NCBI RefSeq assembly: GCF_049354825.1
Contig: NZ_CP186480.1
Coordinates: forward strand, 434,001 to 498,000
DNA length: 64,000 bases
Reading direction: 5' to 3'
DNA from: Novosphingobium sp049354825
GTDB taxonomy: Bacteria; Pseudomonadota; Alphaproteobacteria; Sphingomonadales; Sphingomonadaceae
Part shown: piece after piece, positions 8,761-18,877 of the stretch
How the letters are laid out: every line of letters begins with the position of its first letter
Position numbering within the stretch: position 1 is the stretch's first letter
Notes under the pieces: model-generated
Told to the model about the DNA's origin: nothing
The model's input: the letters and a program-made list of their open reading frames with translations, nothing else
The model's database searches: none
Translations under genes and position numbers: made by a program

Positions 8761-11737
8761 CCGCGCCGGGCCCGACGTTTACGCGATCGCGGCCCATCGC
8801 GGCTTTGCCGACGCGCTGGTGGCTGGGTTGGTGCCGCGTTACGCCGCGCCCGATCTTGGCCTCGCGCGGCTGACTTTGCTGCTGCCGAGCCAACGTGCCG
8901 CGCGGACGGTGACAGAGGCCTTCATCCGCCATTCGGGCGAAGGCCTGCTGCTCCCACGCATGGCGGTCGTGGGCGACCTCGATCTCGACGAGACGCTCGG
9001 GGCGCTGCTCGACCCGCTGGGCGCGGGCGAGGACTTGCCCCCCGCCGCAGATCCGACCCGGCGCTGGCTGCGCCTGGCGGCGATCCTGCGCGATCTGCGC
9101 GGGCCCGATCTTCCGGCACCTGCGCTGCTGCGCCAGGGCTACGACATCGGCCGCACGCTTGACCGTCTCCTTGTCGAGGGGATCGAACCGGCCGCGCTGC
9201 TCGATCCAGATGTCGTCGCAGTGGTCGGCGACCAGGCTGCGCACTGGCAGGAGGCGACCCGCATGTTCCTGACTGCCGTGGCGCATTGGCGCGCGGACCT
9301 GGGGGTGCGCGGCGAAATCGACGCGCCCGAACGCCGCAACCGCCTGTTCGACCGTGCGGCGCGGCGCTGGCGCGCTGCGCCGCCGGCGACCCCGATCGTC
9401 GCCGCCGGCGTCACCAGCGCCTCGCCCGCGTTGGCGCGGCTGCTCCGCGTAATCGCGGAGATGCCGCGCGGGGCGGTCATTCTGCCCGATCTCGACCTTG
9501 CGCTCGATGACGAAGTCTGGGACGCGCTCGGACAGGCGGGCATGCCCGAAGAGCCGGGCGGAGCGCCGTTCGGCGCGCATGACGCGGTCACCCACCCGCA
9601 ATATCACCTCAAGCTTCTGCTCGGCCGGATGGGCGTGGCCCGCGCCGAGGTGCGGCCCTGGCACCGCGCCGGCATCACCGCTGCGCCCCCGGCCCGCAGC
9701 CGGGCGATCTCGAACCTGTTCCTGCCGCCGGCCGCCAGCGCGAGCTGGGTGAACCTCCCCGAAGACCAGCGCCGCCTTGCCGGCGTGCGGCTGATGGAGA
9801 GCGCCGATCCCGGAGAGCAGGCGCAGGCCATCGCGCTGTTGATCCGCGAGGCGCTGGAGCAGCCCGAACGGCGCGTCGCGCTGGTGACCCCCGACCGGGG
9901 GCTGGCCGGGCGCGTGGTCGCGCACCTGCAGCGCTGGGACATCGCCGCCGACGATACCGCCGGGCGTCCGTTGTCGCAAACCGCTGCGGGCCGCGTCCTG
10001 CTGCTGCTGGCGGAACTTGCCGCCGAGGGCGCGGCGCCCGTGCCGCTGCTTGCGCTGCTCGGCCATCCGCTGGTCATGCGCGGCGCCGGCCGCGCCGATT
10101 GGCTCGATAACGTTCGCCGGCTCGATCGCGCCTTGCGCGGTCCGCGTCCCACGCCGGGTGTCGATGCCATTGGCGTGTTGCTCGCCGACAGGCACGCCGA
10201 TCTGCACGAATGGTGGCGCTCGGTTGCCCGGCTGCTGGCGCCGCTGCTCGAGCTGCCCGATGGCGCAGATCTCGACATGCGCCTTGACGCGCTGGTCTGC
10301 GCTGCCGGCGCGCTGTGCGGCGACGGGCTGTGGGATGTGGCGGACGGCCGCGCGCTTGCCGCGTTCATTGAGGACTTGCGCGGCGCCGCGCTTGCCAGCG
10401 CGCCGCCGCCGCTGACCGCGCGCGACCTGCCCCCGATCCTGCGCGAAGCGATGGACCGAATCGCAGTGCGCCCGCCGTGGGGCGGCCACCCGCGTATCGC
10501 TATCTACGGCCTGCTCGAAGCGCGGATGAGCCGCGCCGATCTTGTAATCTGCGCCGGCCTGCACGAAGGATCCTGGCCGGCCGCCCCTGCGCCCGAACCG
10601 CTCCTGCCGCCAGCGCTGCTGCGCCGCCTGGGCGTGCCGGGGGCGGATTTCCGCATCGGGCTTTCGGCGCATGATCTGGCCGGTGCACTGGGGGCACCCG
10701 AAGTCGTGCTCAGCTGGGCCCGCCGCGACGAAGCGGGGCCGGTGATACCCTCGCGGTTCGTGCTGCGCGTCGAGGCCATGCTGGGCGCCGAGCTGGCGCG
10801 CCGCCACGGGGATGAGCGTGCCGGGTTCCTCGCTCGCGCGATCGACCGCGCAAAGCCCGCGCCGGCCTATCCGCGCCCGCATCCGATGCCTGCGCCCTCC
10901 CAGCGCAGGGTGGCAATCTCTGCCACGCAGCTCGACCGGCTCCGCGGCGATCCCTACCAGTTCTACGCCGCCAAGATCCTGCGCCTGTCGCGGCTCGATC
11001 CGGTCGATGCCGAACCTAGCGCCGCGGAAAAGGGCACCGCCGCCCACAAGGTGCTGGAACGGTGGCAGCAAGATGGCGGCCATATCGAGCGGCTGGACCG
11101 TTTTGTCGATGCCGAACTGGCGCACTTTGCCGCGCACCCGCTGGTCGCCGCGCTGTGGCGACCCCGCCTGGAAGCGGGGCTGCGCTGGGTCGCGAAACGT
11201 ATCGTCACCGCGCGTGAGGAGGGCAGGCTGGTCCTCGCGACTGAAGCGGCCGGCGCGATCGACGTGCGCGGGGTGACGATCACGGGCGTGGCCGACCGGA
11301 TCGACCGCACCGCAGACGGGGGGCTGGCGATCGTCGACTACAAGACCGGCGCGCCGCCGTCGGCCCGCCAGGTCGAGCAGGGTTTCGCACTGCAACTTGG
11401 CACGCTCGGGCTGATTGCGCGCGCGGGCGGGTTCGGCACTATCGTCGGAGCGCCCGACACGTTCGAATACTGGTCGCTGGCGCGAGATGCCCGGCGCGGC
11501 GATTTCGGCTATGTGACCAGCCCGCTCAAGACCGGCGCAAAACGCTCCGGCATTGCCCCGGCGGACTTCCTGCCAGAGAGCGAGCGATACCTTCACGACG
11601 CGCTCGACCGGTGGATCCTCGGCGACGCGCCGTTTACCGCGCGGCTTAATCCCGATCTCAACGATTTCAACGATTTCGATCAGCTCATGCGGCTTGACGA
11701 ATGGCTGTTCAACCTGTTGCCGGGGGATGCTGCATGA
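8753..11737 (+). CDS. addB: Double-strand break repair protein AddB
   Basis: A 994-residue subunit of the AddAB helicase-nuclease, which resects double-strand ends for RecA loading. The N-terminal part is an inactive-looking helicase fold: instead of a Walker A loop it has LLPSQRAAR, as expected for the proteobacterial branch of AddB. The C-terminal RecB-type nuclease shows GTAAHKVLERW, GVADRID and VDYKTG with D862 and K864. The cysteines that hold an iron-sulphur cluster in Bacillus AddB are not seen at GDPYQFYA. The GTG start overlaps the murU stop by 8 bases, and the stop overlaps the addA start. Confidence 0.95.
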   Translation: MPDRAGPDVYAIAAHRGFADALVAGLVPRYAAPDLGLARLTLLLPSQRAARTVTEAFIRHSGEGLLLPRMAVVGDLDLDETLGALLDPLGAGEDLPPAADPTRRWLRLAAILRDLRGPDLPAPALLRQGYDIGRTLDRLLVEGIEPAALLDPDVVAVVGDQAAHWQEATRMFLTAVAHWRADLGVRGEIDAPERRNRLFDRAARRWRAAPPATPIVAAGVTSASPALARLLRVIAEMPRGAVILPDLDLALDDEVWDALGQAGMPEEPGGAPFGAHDAVTHPQYHLKLLLGRMGVARAEVRPWHRAGITAAPPARSRAISNLFLPPAASASWVNLPEDQRRLAGVRLMESADPGEQAQAIALLIREALEQPERRVALVTPDRGLAGRVVAHLQRWDIAADDTAGRPLSQTAAGRVLLLLAELAAEGAAPVPLLALLGHPLVMRGAGRADWLDNVRRLDRALRGPRPTPGVDAIGVLLADRHADLHEWWRSVARLLAPLLELPDGADLDMRLDALVCAAGALCGDGLWDVADGRALAAFIEDLRGAALASAPPPLTARDLPPILREAMDRIAVRPPWGGHPRIAIYGLLEARMSRADLVICAGLHEGSWPAAPAPEPLLPPALLRRLGVPGADFRIGLSAHDLAGALGAPEVVLSWARRDEAGPVIPSRFVLRVEAMLGAELARRHGDERAGFLARAIDRAKPAPAYPRPHPMPAPSQRRVAISATQLDRLRGDPYQFYAAKILRLSRLDPVDAEPSAAEKGTAAHKVLERWQQDGGHIERLDRFVDAELAHFAAHPLVAALWRPRLEAGLRWVAKRIVTAREEGRLVLATEAAGAIDVRGVTITGVADRIDRTADGGLAIVDYKTGAPPSARQVEQGFALQLGTLGLIARAGGFGTIVGAPDTFEYWSLARDARRGDFGYVTSPLKTGAKRSGIAPADFLPESERYLHDALDRWILGDAPFTARLNPDLNDFNDFDQLMRLDEWLFNLLPGDAA

Positions 11738-14700
11738 GCGTGCCGCGCCTCCAGGGAAGCCAGCTGGCAGCGGTCTCGCCGCAGGATACCGTTTGGCTGT
11801 CGGCGTCGGCTGGCACGGGCAAGACGCAGGTCCTGTCCTCCCGCGTGCTGCGGCTGCTGCTCCAGCCCGAAGTCGCGCCTTCCCAGATCCTCTGCCTGAC
11901 CTTCACCAAGGCGGGCGCGACTGAGATGGCCGCGCGTATCAATGCGACCCTGGCCGAATGGGTGCGTCTTCCCGACGTGCAGCTGCATGAGCGGCTGGAA
12001 GCGATCGGCGCGCCGTCGGGTCCGGAAGCGCGCAGCCGCGCCCGCACGCTGTTCGCCGCGGTGCTCGATTGTCCGGGCGGCGGCCTGCGGATCGATACGA
12101 TCCATGCCTTCGCCCAGTGGCTTCTGGCCGCGTTTCCGGAAGAGGCCGGCCTGACCCCCGGCACCCGCGCAATGGAAGACCGTGACCGCGCGCTATTGGC
12201 GCGCGAGGTCTTGGCGACGCTCGCCGTTGGTGCCGAAGATGCCGGCGACCGCGCGGTCGGCGATGCGCTAGCGATGCTGTCGCTGCGGATGGGCCCGGGC
12301 GAGGTCGAGGCCTTCCTGCTGCGCTGCGCCGCCGCGCGCGAGCTGTGGTTCGGCCCGGGCGCCTGGGTCCCGCCGCTGCGGCCGCGCGTCAACCGGCTGC
12401 TCGGACTAGAGGCCGACGCCGACCTGACCGGACTGGCCGACCTTTGCGGTGAACCGGGTTTCGACTGCGCCGCCCTCGACGAGTGCTTGCGCGTCTACCG
12501 GCAATGGTCGGCTGCCACCGGCCAGAAGGTCAGCGCGGCGATTGCCGCCTGGCTGGCCGGGCACCACGCACTGCGGCTCGACCAGCTTGACGAGCTGGCG
12601 GGCCACCTTTTCACCAAGGAAGGCGCGCCCAAGAACATCAAGTCGCTCGAAAAGATCGACCCCGACTACGAGGCGGCCGCGATGCGCGTTGCCACTTCGA
12701 TCGCGGCGGTCCGCGAGCGGCGCACACTGCTGACGCTAGCCGCGTGGCTGGCTCCTTCGCTCGAACTCGGGCGCCGCTTCGCGCTCGCCTGGGACGAGGC
12801 CAAGGCGCGCGAGGGTCTGATCGACTTCGACGACCAGATCCGCAGCGCCGCGGCGCTGCTGTCCGATGTCGCGATGTCGGACTGGATTCGCTACAAGCTC
12901 GACCGCCGCTTCGACCACATCCTTGTGGACGAGGCACAGGACACCAACGCAGCGCAGTGGCGTATCATCGATGCTCTGACCGGAGACTTTTTCGCCGGCG
13001 CAGGCCAGCACGACGGCAAGCTGCGGACGCTGTTCGTCGTCGGTGACTACAAACAGGCGATCTTCCGTTTCCAGGGCACCAGCCCGGAAAACTTCGAAGC
13101 GGCGCGCTCCCGCGTGCAGCGCCAGATGCGCGCGGCGGTCGAAGGGGCGCGCGGCACCGATGTCGAGGCGCGCGACCTGCTCGAGCCGGAACTGGCGCGC
13201 TCGTTCCGGACCGCGCAGCCGGTGCTCGACTTTGTGGACGAAGCGATCGCGGCCATCACGCCCGCGGCGTTCGGCCTCCACCGCGCGCCCGAACCGCACC
13301 GCGGCGATGAGCGTCCCGGGCTGGTGACGTTATGGAAGCCGGTCGGAAGCGGTGACCGGGACGAGCCGGGCGACGAGCCGGGCGGGGATGAACCGGACGC
13401 GGGCGGCGGATTGCTGCCGCGCCCCGACCGCGAGATGGCCGACCGTATCGCGCGCCAGGTCAAGGACTGGCTGGAAGCTGGCTTCCCGCTTGCCAAGGGT
13501 ACGCCGCGGCTGGCCGGGCCGGGCGATATCATGGTCCTGGTGCGCAAACGGCGCGAGTTGGCCGGGCTGATCGTGGCGCGGCTGCATGCTGCCGGGGTGC
13601 CGGTAGCGGGCGTCGACCGGCTTCGGCTCGGCGCGCCGCTCGCGGTGCGCGATTGCCTGGCGGCGCTGCGATTCGCCGCGCAGCCGCTCGACGACTTGAC
13701 GCTCGCGTCGCTGCTTGTCAGCCCGCTGGTAGGCTGGACGCAGGAGCAACTCCTCGAACACGGTTACCGCGACAGGGGGCGGCTGTGGACGCACTTGCGG
13801 CAATCGCGCGAGCCGGTTGTCGCCGCGACCGTCGCGAAGCTTGGCGAGCTGCTTGCCAGGGCCGATTTCGACCCGCCCCACGCCCTGCTGCACTGGCTGC
13901 TGATCGGGCCGTGGCAAGGCCGCAAGGCATTGGTGGCGCGGCTTGGGCACGAGGCCAATGACCCGCTGGACGAACTGGTAAACGCAGCGCACGCGTTCGC
14001 CGCGGCGCAGACGCCGAGCCTGGTCGGGTTCCTGACCTGGTTCGACGCCGGCGCCGGCGAACTGAAGCGCGAGGCCGAAGGCGGCGGCGGGCGCGTTCGG
14101 GTCATGACGGTGCACGGCTCGAAGGGCCTGCAGGCGCCCATCGTCATTCTCGCCGACGCGGCGGGCAATCCGGCAGCGGGGCGCGGCGCCACGCTCGACC
14201 TGGCCGAGCCTGACGTGCCGGGTGTCGAGGAGGCGCTGAAAGTGCCGCTTCCGGGCCTGCGGCGCGAGGAACGCGCCGGTCGCATCGCGGCGGCCGAGGC
14301 GGCCGCGACCCTCGCCGAGGCGCAGGAGCACTGGCGCCTGCTCTACGTCGCGATGACCCGCGCCGAGGAAGCGCTGTTCGTCGGCGGCGCGCTCGGCCTG
14401 CGCGAGACCGAGCCGGCCGAGGATTCATGGTACGCCCGCCTGGCTGCGCTGTTCATGCCCGATGCGCTGCGCGAGGATCCGCTCTGGGGCTGGCGGATGG
14501 AGCACGGCCACCGCGCACCGCGGCCACCGGCGACCGCGAAAGGTGCGGCCGAACCCATTATCGAGGTGCCGGCCTGGGCCGCAAGCGTGCCACCGGCCGA
14601 GCCGCGCCCGCCGCGTCCGCTTGCGCCGTCGGCACTGGGGGAAGACATCGGCGCCGATCCGCCGCACCCGCCGGGCCCCGCCGCGGCCGAAGCGGCCCGG

Positions 14701-15192
14701 CGCGGTGTCCTTCTCCACCGCCTGTTCGAACGCCTGCCCGACATCGCCGCCGAGGCGCGCCGGAATGCTGCGCTGCGCTGGCTGGCGCGCAATGCCGCTG
14801 ACCTAGACGTGGCCGCGCACGAGGCGATGGCGGCATCGGCCTGTGAGGTGCTGGGCAACCCCGACTGGGCCGCGCTGTTCGGTCCAGGTTCGTTCGCCGA
14901 AGTGCCGTTGGCGGCAACCGTCGGCGGGCAGGTCATCGCCGGCACGGTCGACCGCCTGGTCGTCTCGCCTGAGCGGGTTCGCATCGTCGACTACAAGACC
15001 GCGCGCCGCGTGCCTGCCGACGCCGGGGCCGTGCCGGGTGCGATTCTGCGCCAGATGGGCGCCTATGCCGCGGCGCTTGCGGCGATCTATCCCGATCGCA
15101 GGATCGAGGCGGCGCTTCTCTATACCGCAGCGCCACGCCTGATCGAAATCGATGCCGCGGCGCTGGCTGCCCACAAGCCGGGCTTGGCCTGA
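11734..15192 (+). CDS. addA: Double-strand break repair helicase AddA
   Basis: A 1152-residue UvrD/RecB-type helicase with a C-terminal nuclease domain, partner of AddB. Motif I is SASAGTGKTQVL at residues 23-34, motif II is VDEAQDTNAAQW, motif III is VGDYKQAIFRFQG, motif V region TVHGSKGLQAP and motif VI LLYVAMTRAEEAL. The nuclease core near the end reads GTVDRLVV and VDYKTARR. I used the ATG at 11734, which forms a 4-base ATGA overlap with addB; the frame is open a little further upstream but inside addB. trxA follows 79 bases later. Confidence 0.96.
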   Translation: MSVPRLQGSQLAAVSPQDTVWLSASAGTGKTQVLSSRVLRLLLQPEVAPSQILCLTFTKAGATEMAARINATLAEWVRLPDVQLHERLEAIGAPSGPEARSRARTLFAAVLDCPGGGLRIDTIHAFAQWLLAAFPEEAGLTPGTRAMEDRDRALLAREVLATLAVGAEDAGDRAVGDALAMLSLRMGPGEVEAFLLRCAAARELWFGPGAWVPPLRPRVNRLLGLEADADLTGLADLCGEPGFDCAALDECLRVYRQWSAATGQKVSAAIAAWLAGHHALRLDQLDELAGHLFTKEGAPKNIKSLEKIDPDYEAAAMRVATSIAAVRERRTLLTLAAWLAPSLELGRRFALAWDEAKAREGLIDFDDQIRSAAALLSDVAMSDWIRYKLDRRFDHILVDEAQDTNAAQWRIIDALTGDFFAGAGQHDGKLRTLFVVGDYKQAIFRFQGTSPENFEAARSRVQRQMRAAVEGARGTDVEARDLLEPELARSFRTAQPVLDFVDEAIAAITPAAFGLHRAPEPHRGDERPGLVTLWKPVGSGDRDEPGDEPGGDEPDAGGGLLPRPDREMADRIARQVKDWLEAGFPLAKGTPRLAGPGDIMVLVRKRRELAGLIVARLHAAGVPVAGVDRLRLGAPLAVRDCLAALRFAAQPLDDLTLASLLVSPLVGWTQEQLLEHGYRDRGRLWTHLRQSREPVVAATVAKLGELLARADFDPPHALLHWLLIGPWQGRKALVARLGHEANDPLDELVNAAHAFAAAQTPSLVGFLTWFDAGAGELKREAEGGGGRVRVMTVHGSKGLQAPIVILADAAGNPAAGRGATLDLAEPDVPGVEEALKVPLPGLRREERAGRIAAAEAAATLAEAQEHWRLLYVAMTRAEEALFVGGALGLRETEPAEDSWYARLAALFMPDALREDPLWGWRMEHGHRAPRPPATAKGAAEPIIEVPAWAASVPPAEPRPPRPLAPSALGEDIGADPPHPPGPAAAEAARRGVLLHRLFERLPDIAAEARRNAALRWLARNAADLDVAAHEAMAASACEVLGNPDWAALFGPGSFAEVPLAATVGGQVIAGTVDRLVVSPERVRIVDYKTARRVPADAGAVPGAILRQMGAYAAALAAIYPDRRIEAALLYTAAPRLIEIDAAALAAHKPGLA

Positions 15193-15271
15193 GGCGAGGA
15201 ACGCTTGCGCGCATCGCTGGTTGCCATGAAGGACGGCGCACTTAAATGGGGTGCGAACGAGGAGATTTTCG

Positions 15272-15592
15272 ATGCCGACCAAAGCCGTGACCGATGCCAG
15301 CTTCGCCGCCGATGTACTCGGTTCCGACAAGCCCGTGCTCGTCGACTTCTGGGCCGAGTGGTGCGGCCCCTGCAAGATGATCGGCCCGGCACTGGAAGAA
15401 ATCGCCGAGGAACTGGCCGACAAGGTGACCATCGCCAAGATGGACATCATGGAAAACCAGGACATTCCCGGCCAGATCGGCGTCCAGTCGATTCCGCTGA
15501 TGGTCCTGTTCAAGGACGGCAAGGCGGTGGCGCAAAAGCTGGGTGCCGCGCCCAAGAGCCAGCTCAAGGGCTGGCTCGAATCGGTCCTTTAA
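15272..15592 (+). CDS. trxA: Thioredoxin
   Basis: Thioredoxin 1, 106 residues, the general cytoplasmic disulphide reductant. The redox-active motif WCGPC places the cysteines at 31 and 34, and the cis-proline region reads GVQSIPLMV. GAGGAG seven bases upstream supports the ATG at 15272. It lies downstream of addA with a short gap. Its TAA stop overlaps by two bases the TAA stop of the convergent inositol-monophosphatase-family gene, so no terminator separates the two. Confidence 0.97.
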   Translation: MPTKAVTDASFAADVLGSDKPVLVDFWAEWCGPCKMIGPALEEIAEELADKVTIAKMDIMENQDIPGQIGVQSIPLMVLFKDGKAVAQKLGAAPKSQLKGWLESVL

Positions 15593-16395
15593 AGCCCTGA
15601 TAGGCGTGCAGCGAGGTCGTCCCACAAGGCCGGGCTCGCCGCACCTATCAGGCCCTTTTCGCTTTGATCGGGCCGGTAGGCGCGCCCATCGGGACGGGCC
15701 ACGCGGCCGCCGGCTTCGTTGACGAACAGCGCGCCGGCGGCGTGGTCCCATGGCAGCACGCGTTCGAATATCGAGACGTCATTTTCGCCCAGCACCAGCC
15801 GCGGATACTGTTCGGCCGCGCAGCGCGGTATGTCGACCGTGCGGTAATGCGGCATGACGGCCTGACGCATCGCCTCGCGCCGCGCCGGGTCCATGAACAC
15901 CAGCGATATCGCCGCGACCGGGCTGGGCGCGCCGCTCGTCCGCGCGGCAAGCCGCTCGCCGTCGATGAAGGCGCCGGCGCCCAGCCCGGCGTGGCAAAGC
16001 CGTCCGTTCAGACAGTCCATGATCCAGCCGGCGCGCGTTTCGCCGCCTTCGACCAACGCGATCATCACCCCGAACGGCGGCTTGCCGGCGGTGAAATTGT
16101 TGGTGCCGTCGAGCGGATCGACGATCCAGGTCGTGCCGCTGGCGATCCCGCCCAGCAGCGTGGGATCGGCAAAGGCCGCTTCCTCGCCGACGACCTTCGC
16201 CCCCGGTATCAGCGCCAGCAGCCCTTCGGTCAGTATCGCTTCGGCCTCGGCATCGGCGATCGTGACGACGTCGTCGACCGCTTTCGATGTAACGTCCGCG
16301 GCGGACAGCGACTGGTAGCGCGGCAGGATCGCGGCCGCGTTGGCGCGCCGCATCAGCGCCTCGACCGCCTTGTGAAGGGCGGCGTCAACGGTCAC
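15589..16395 (-). CDS. Inositol monophosphatase family phosphatase
   Basis: A 268-residue Mg-dependent phosphatase of the inositol-monophosphatase superfamily. The metal-site motifs are all present: VGEEAAF, VDPLDGTNNF and the late VLPWDHAAG. The family includes inositol-1-phosphatase, CysQ and HisN-type histidinol phosphatase, and the substrate cannot be fixed from this sequence. The GTG start overlaps the argJ stop on the same strand, so it is translationally coupled to arginine biosynthesis; a HisN-like amino-acid role is therefore possible but unproven. Confidence 0.85.
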   Translation of the reverse strand: MTVDAALHKAVEALMRRANAAAILPRYQSLSAADVTSKAVDDVVTIADAEAEAILTEGLLALIPGAKVVGEEAAFADPTLLGGIASGTTWIVDPLDGTNNFTAGKPPFGVMIALVEGGETRAGWIMDCLNGRLCHAGLGAGAFIDGERLAARTSGAPSPVAAISLVFMDPARREAMRQAVMPHYRTVDIPRCAAEQYPRLVLGENDVSIFERVLPWDHAAGALFVNEAGGRVARPDGRAYRPDQSEKGLIGAASPALWDDLAARLSGL

Positions 16396-17618
16396 GAGCG
16401 GTAGTCCGCGTTGATCGAAATGTAGCCATGGGTCAGGTCGCAGGTCCACACCGTCGCGCGGCCATCGCCAAGCCCGATGTCGACCGCGATGGCGATTTCG
16501 TCGCCCTGGAGGTGTGCGGCGACGGGGGCTTCGTCGTAGCCCTCGACCGGCTGTCCGTCGCGCGCGGTCCAGACCCCGCCGAAAGCGATCGCGAGCCGGT
16601 CCCGGTCGGCCGGCTCACCGGCCTTGCCGACCGCCATGACGACGCGGCCCCAGTTCGCGTCCTCGCCCGCGATGGCGGTCTTGACCAGCGGCGAGTTGGC
16701 GATCGAAAGCCCGATGCGCCGCGCGCTGTCGTCGCTGACCGCGCCGCTTACCGCGATCGTGACGAACTTGCGCGCGCCTTCGCCGTCGCGGACGACCAAC
16801 TGCGCCAGTTGGCGGCAGACGTCGAGGAGGGCGGCGGCAAAGGCATCGGCACCCGGCGATTGCCACCCGCTCAACACCGTGTTGCCGGCGGCACCGGTCG
16901 CAAAGGCCAGCACCGTGTCGCTGGTCGAGGTATCGCTGTCGACCGTGATGCACGAGAATGTCGCGGTGTTGGCGGCCGACAGGACTTCTTGCAGAAAGCC
17001 TGGCTCGACCGCGGCGTCGGTGAAGATGTAGCCCAGCATCGTCGCCATGTCGGGCGCGATCATGCCGCTGCCTTTGATGATCGCGGACAGGGTCACGGTC
17101 GTCCCCCCGACGATCGCCGCAGCCGTGGCGCCCTTGGCGAAGGTGTCAGTCGTGCCGATGGTGTTGGCGGCCCGTTCCCACGAACAGGGCGCTGCGACCA
17201 GCGCGGCGGCAACGCCGGCCTTGGCCTTGTCGCTTGGCAGCGGCACGCCGATCACGCCGGTGGACGAAACGAAGACCTCGCCGCCGTCGCAGGCCAGGTG
17301 CGCGGCGACTTGCGCCATGATCGCCTCGACCGCTTCGCGCCCGCGGTAACCGGTGAAGGCGTTGGAATTGCCGGCATTGACGACCAGTGCGCGCGCTCGC
17401 CCGGCCTTGACCTGCTCGCGCCCCAGTTCGACCTCGCTCGAACAGCAGACGTTGCGCGTGAAAACGCCGGCGACCGCGGTCCCCGCCGCCAACTCGACAT
17501 AAGTCAGGTCACAGCGGCCCCAGTCCTTGTACCCGGCGCGGGCGACGCGCGGGGTGACTCCGGAAATGGCAGGGAGCGCGGGGAAGGGGCGGGCGAGGGG
17601 GGAGGCTGCAGCGGTCAT
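16392..17618 (-). CDS. argJ: Bifunctional ornithine acetyltransferase / N-acetylglutamate synthase
   Basis: ArgJ, 408 residues. It transfers the acetyl group from N-acetylornithine to glutamate (cyclic arginine pathway) and may also use acetyl-CoA. The precursor cleaves itself into alpha and beta chains at the conserved APDMATML motif, between A192 and T193; T193 becomes the nucleophile. The oxyanion region SSTGVIG and the GKAG-like family segments are intact. It overlaps the downstream phosphatase gene by four bases. Whether it is mono- or bifunctional cannot be read from sequence. Confidence 0.96.
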   Translation of the reverse strand: MTAAASPLARPFPALPAISGVTPRVARAGYKDWGRCDLTYVELAAGTAVAGVFTRNVCCSSEVELGREQVKAGRARALVVNAGNSNAFTGYRGREAVEAIMAQVAAHLACDGGEVFVSSTGVIGVPLPSDKAKAGVAAALVAAPCSWERAANTIGTTDTFAKGATAAAIVGGTTVTLSAIIKGSGMIAPDMATMLGYIFTDAAVEPGFLQEVLSAANTATFSCITVDSDTSTSDTVLAFATGAAGNTVLSGWQSPGADAFAAALLDVCRQLAQLVVRDGEGARKFVTIAVSGAVSDDSARRIGLSIANSPLVKTAIAGEDANWGRVVMAVGKAGEPADRDRLAIAFGGVWTARDGQPVEGYDEAPVAAHLQGDEIAIAVDIGLGDGRATVWTCDLTHGYISINADYRS

Positions 17619-17661
17619 GGCGCGCGCGGCTTATGCTGCCGTGCGGACGCGAGCAAGGGTG

Positions 17662-18456
17662 TCAGCCGCGGCTGGCGACCGCGTAAAGCGCGATGGCTGC
17701 GGCGTTCGAGACGTTGAGGCTCTCGATCCCGGTGATGGGCAGGCGGGCCAGCGCATCGCAGTGCTGGGCGACGTTGTGGCGCAGCCCTTCGCCCTCGGCC
17801 CCGAGCACGAGCGCGACCGCGCCGGTCGGCATGGCATCCGAGAGGGCCAGGTCGGCTTCTCCGGCCATGCCGATACGCCAGTAGCCGGCTTCCTCGATCG
17901 ATTCGAGCGCGCGGGCGAGGTTGACGACGCGCACCCACGGCACGGTTTCCAGCGCGCCCGACGCCGCCTTGGCCAGTGCGCCCGACTCGGGCGGAGCATG
18001 GCGATCCTGCGTGACGATGGCAGCGGCACCGAAAGCGGCAGCTGAGCGCAGGATGGCGCCGACGTTGTGCGGATCGGTCACCTGGTCGAGCACGACGATC
18101 GGATGGGCCGCTTCGCCGCTCAGCACATCTTCCAGGAAAACGTCGGGCAGGGGCAGGCATTCGAGGACAAGTCCCTGATGCGGCGCGTCCTTGGCGACCA
18201 GCCGGGCGAGGTCGAGCGGCTGGGCCCATTCGACCGGAAAACCGGCTGGCAACTCACCATCGAGCGTGGCGACCCCCTCGCGCGTGGCCCATAGCTTGCG
18301 ATGTTCGCGCTCCGGGTTTTTGAGCGCGGCCTCGACCGCGTGGCGGCCCCAAAGGCGCACCGCGCCGCTGCTGGCTCGGCCCGACCCGCGTCCCCCCTGC
18401 ATCCGTCCAGCGCGGCCGCGCAGTGCCCGCGAAGGTTTTTCGTCCCGGCGGCTCAT
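17662..18456 (-). CDS. rlmB: 23S rRNA (guanosine-2'-O-) methyltransferase RlmB
   Basis: A 264-residue SpoU-class (SPOUT, knotted) RNA 2'-O-methyltransferase, probably the RlmB/TrmH group that methylates G2251 of 23S rRNA. The three SpoU motifs are visible: NVGAILRSAAAFG, LVLGAEGEGLR and LNVSNAAAIALY. The first 30 residues are basic and glycine-rich, followed by the substrate-binding domain starting LWGRHAVEAAL. It is transcribed toward argJ with only 43 bases between. Target assignment within the SpoU group is from family similarity. Confidence 0.9.
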   Translation of the reverse strand: MSRRDEKPSRALRGRAGRMQGGRGSGRASSGAVRLWGRHAVEAALKNPEREHRKLWATREGVATLDGELPAGFPVEWAQPLDLARLVAKDAPHQGLVLECLPLPDVFLEDVLSGEAAHPIVVLDQVTDPHNVGAILRSAAAFGAAAIVTQDRHAPPESGALAKAASGALETVPWVRVVNLARALESIEEAGYWRIGMAGEADLALSDAMPTGAVALVLGAEGEGLRHNVAQHCDALARLPITGIESLNVSNAAAIALYAVASRG

Positions 18457-18624
18457 GGCTCGATCGTTTCCATCGCGGCGCTAGTGCCAGCGCGCTCGGC
18501 GGCCTGCAAGCGCATCAGGCAAGGTTGACAGGGTGGGGTCGCTTCGGCATTGGCGCGCTTCCTCGGCCGGAAGACCCTTTTGCAAGGGACAAATCGGGCC
18601 AAGCCCGAACACCGGTGATGGTGT

Positions 18625-18710
18625 GGACAGGTGGCCGAGTGGTTAAAGGCAGCAGACTGTAAATCTGCCCGTGCAAGCGTACGCTGGTTCGAATCCAGCC
18701 CTGTCCACCA
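18625..18710 (+). tRNA. tRNA-Tyr (GTA)
   Basis: A class II tRNA with a 7-bp acceptor stem (GGACAGG with CCTGTCC), discriminator A and genome-encoded CCA at 18708-18710. The anticodon GTA is at 18659-18661 in the loop CTGTAAA, the T-loop reads GGTTCGAATCC, and the long variable arm is present, as expected for bacterial tRNA-Tyr. Confidence 0.97.
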
Positions 18711-18877
18711 CCCACCACCCGCCTCTAGCCGATATCTTTCCCACTGGTCCGAACGGGCGCCACGTCCGCCAAAGCATCGTTCGGGCGTCTGGCGCGTCCG
18801 AAAACCCTCCACAGCGCAATATAGGCCGGAACGCCCCCGGCCTTGCCGCGTTGGTTGGCAATTCCTAAGGGCGATCC

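Noticed and set aside
8564..11596. A 1010-codon open frame antisense to murU and addB
   Set aside because: It has no recognisable domain, is arginine- and proline-rich, and mirrors the GC-rich third positions of addB. Similar antisense frames occur opposite ahcY (2541-4856), ccmF (35977-38031) and secA (58219-60492).
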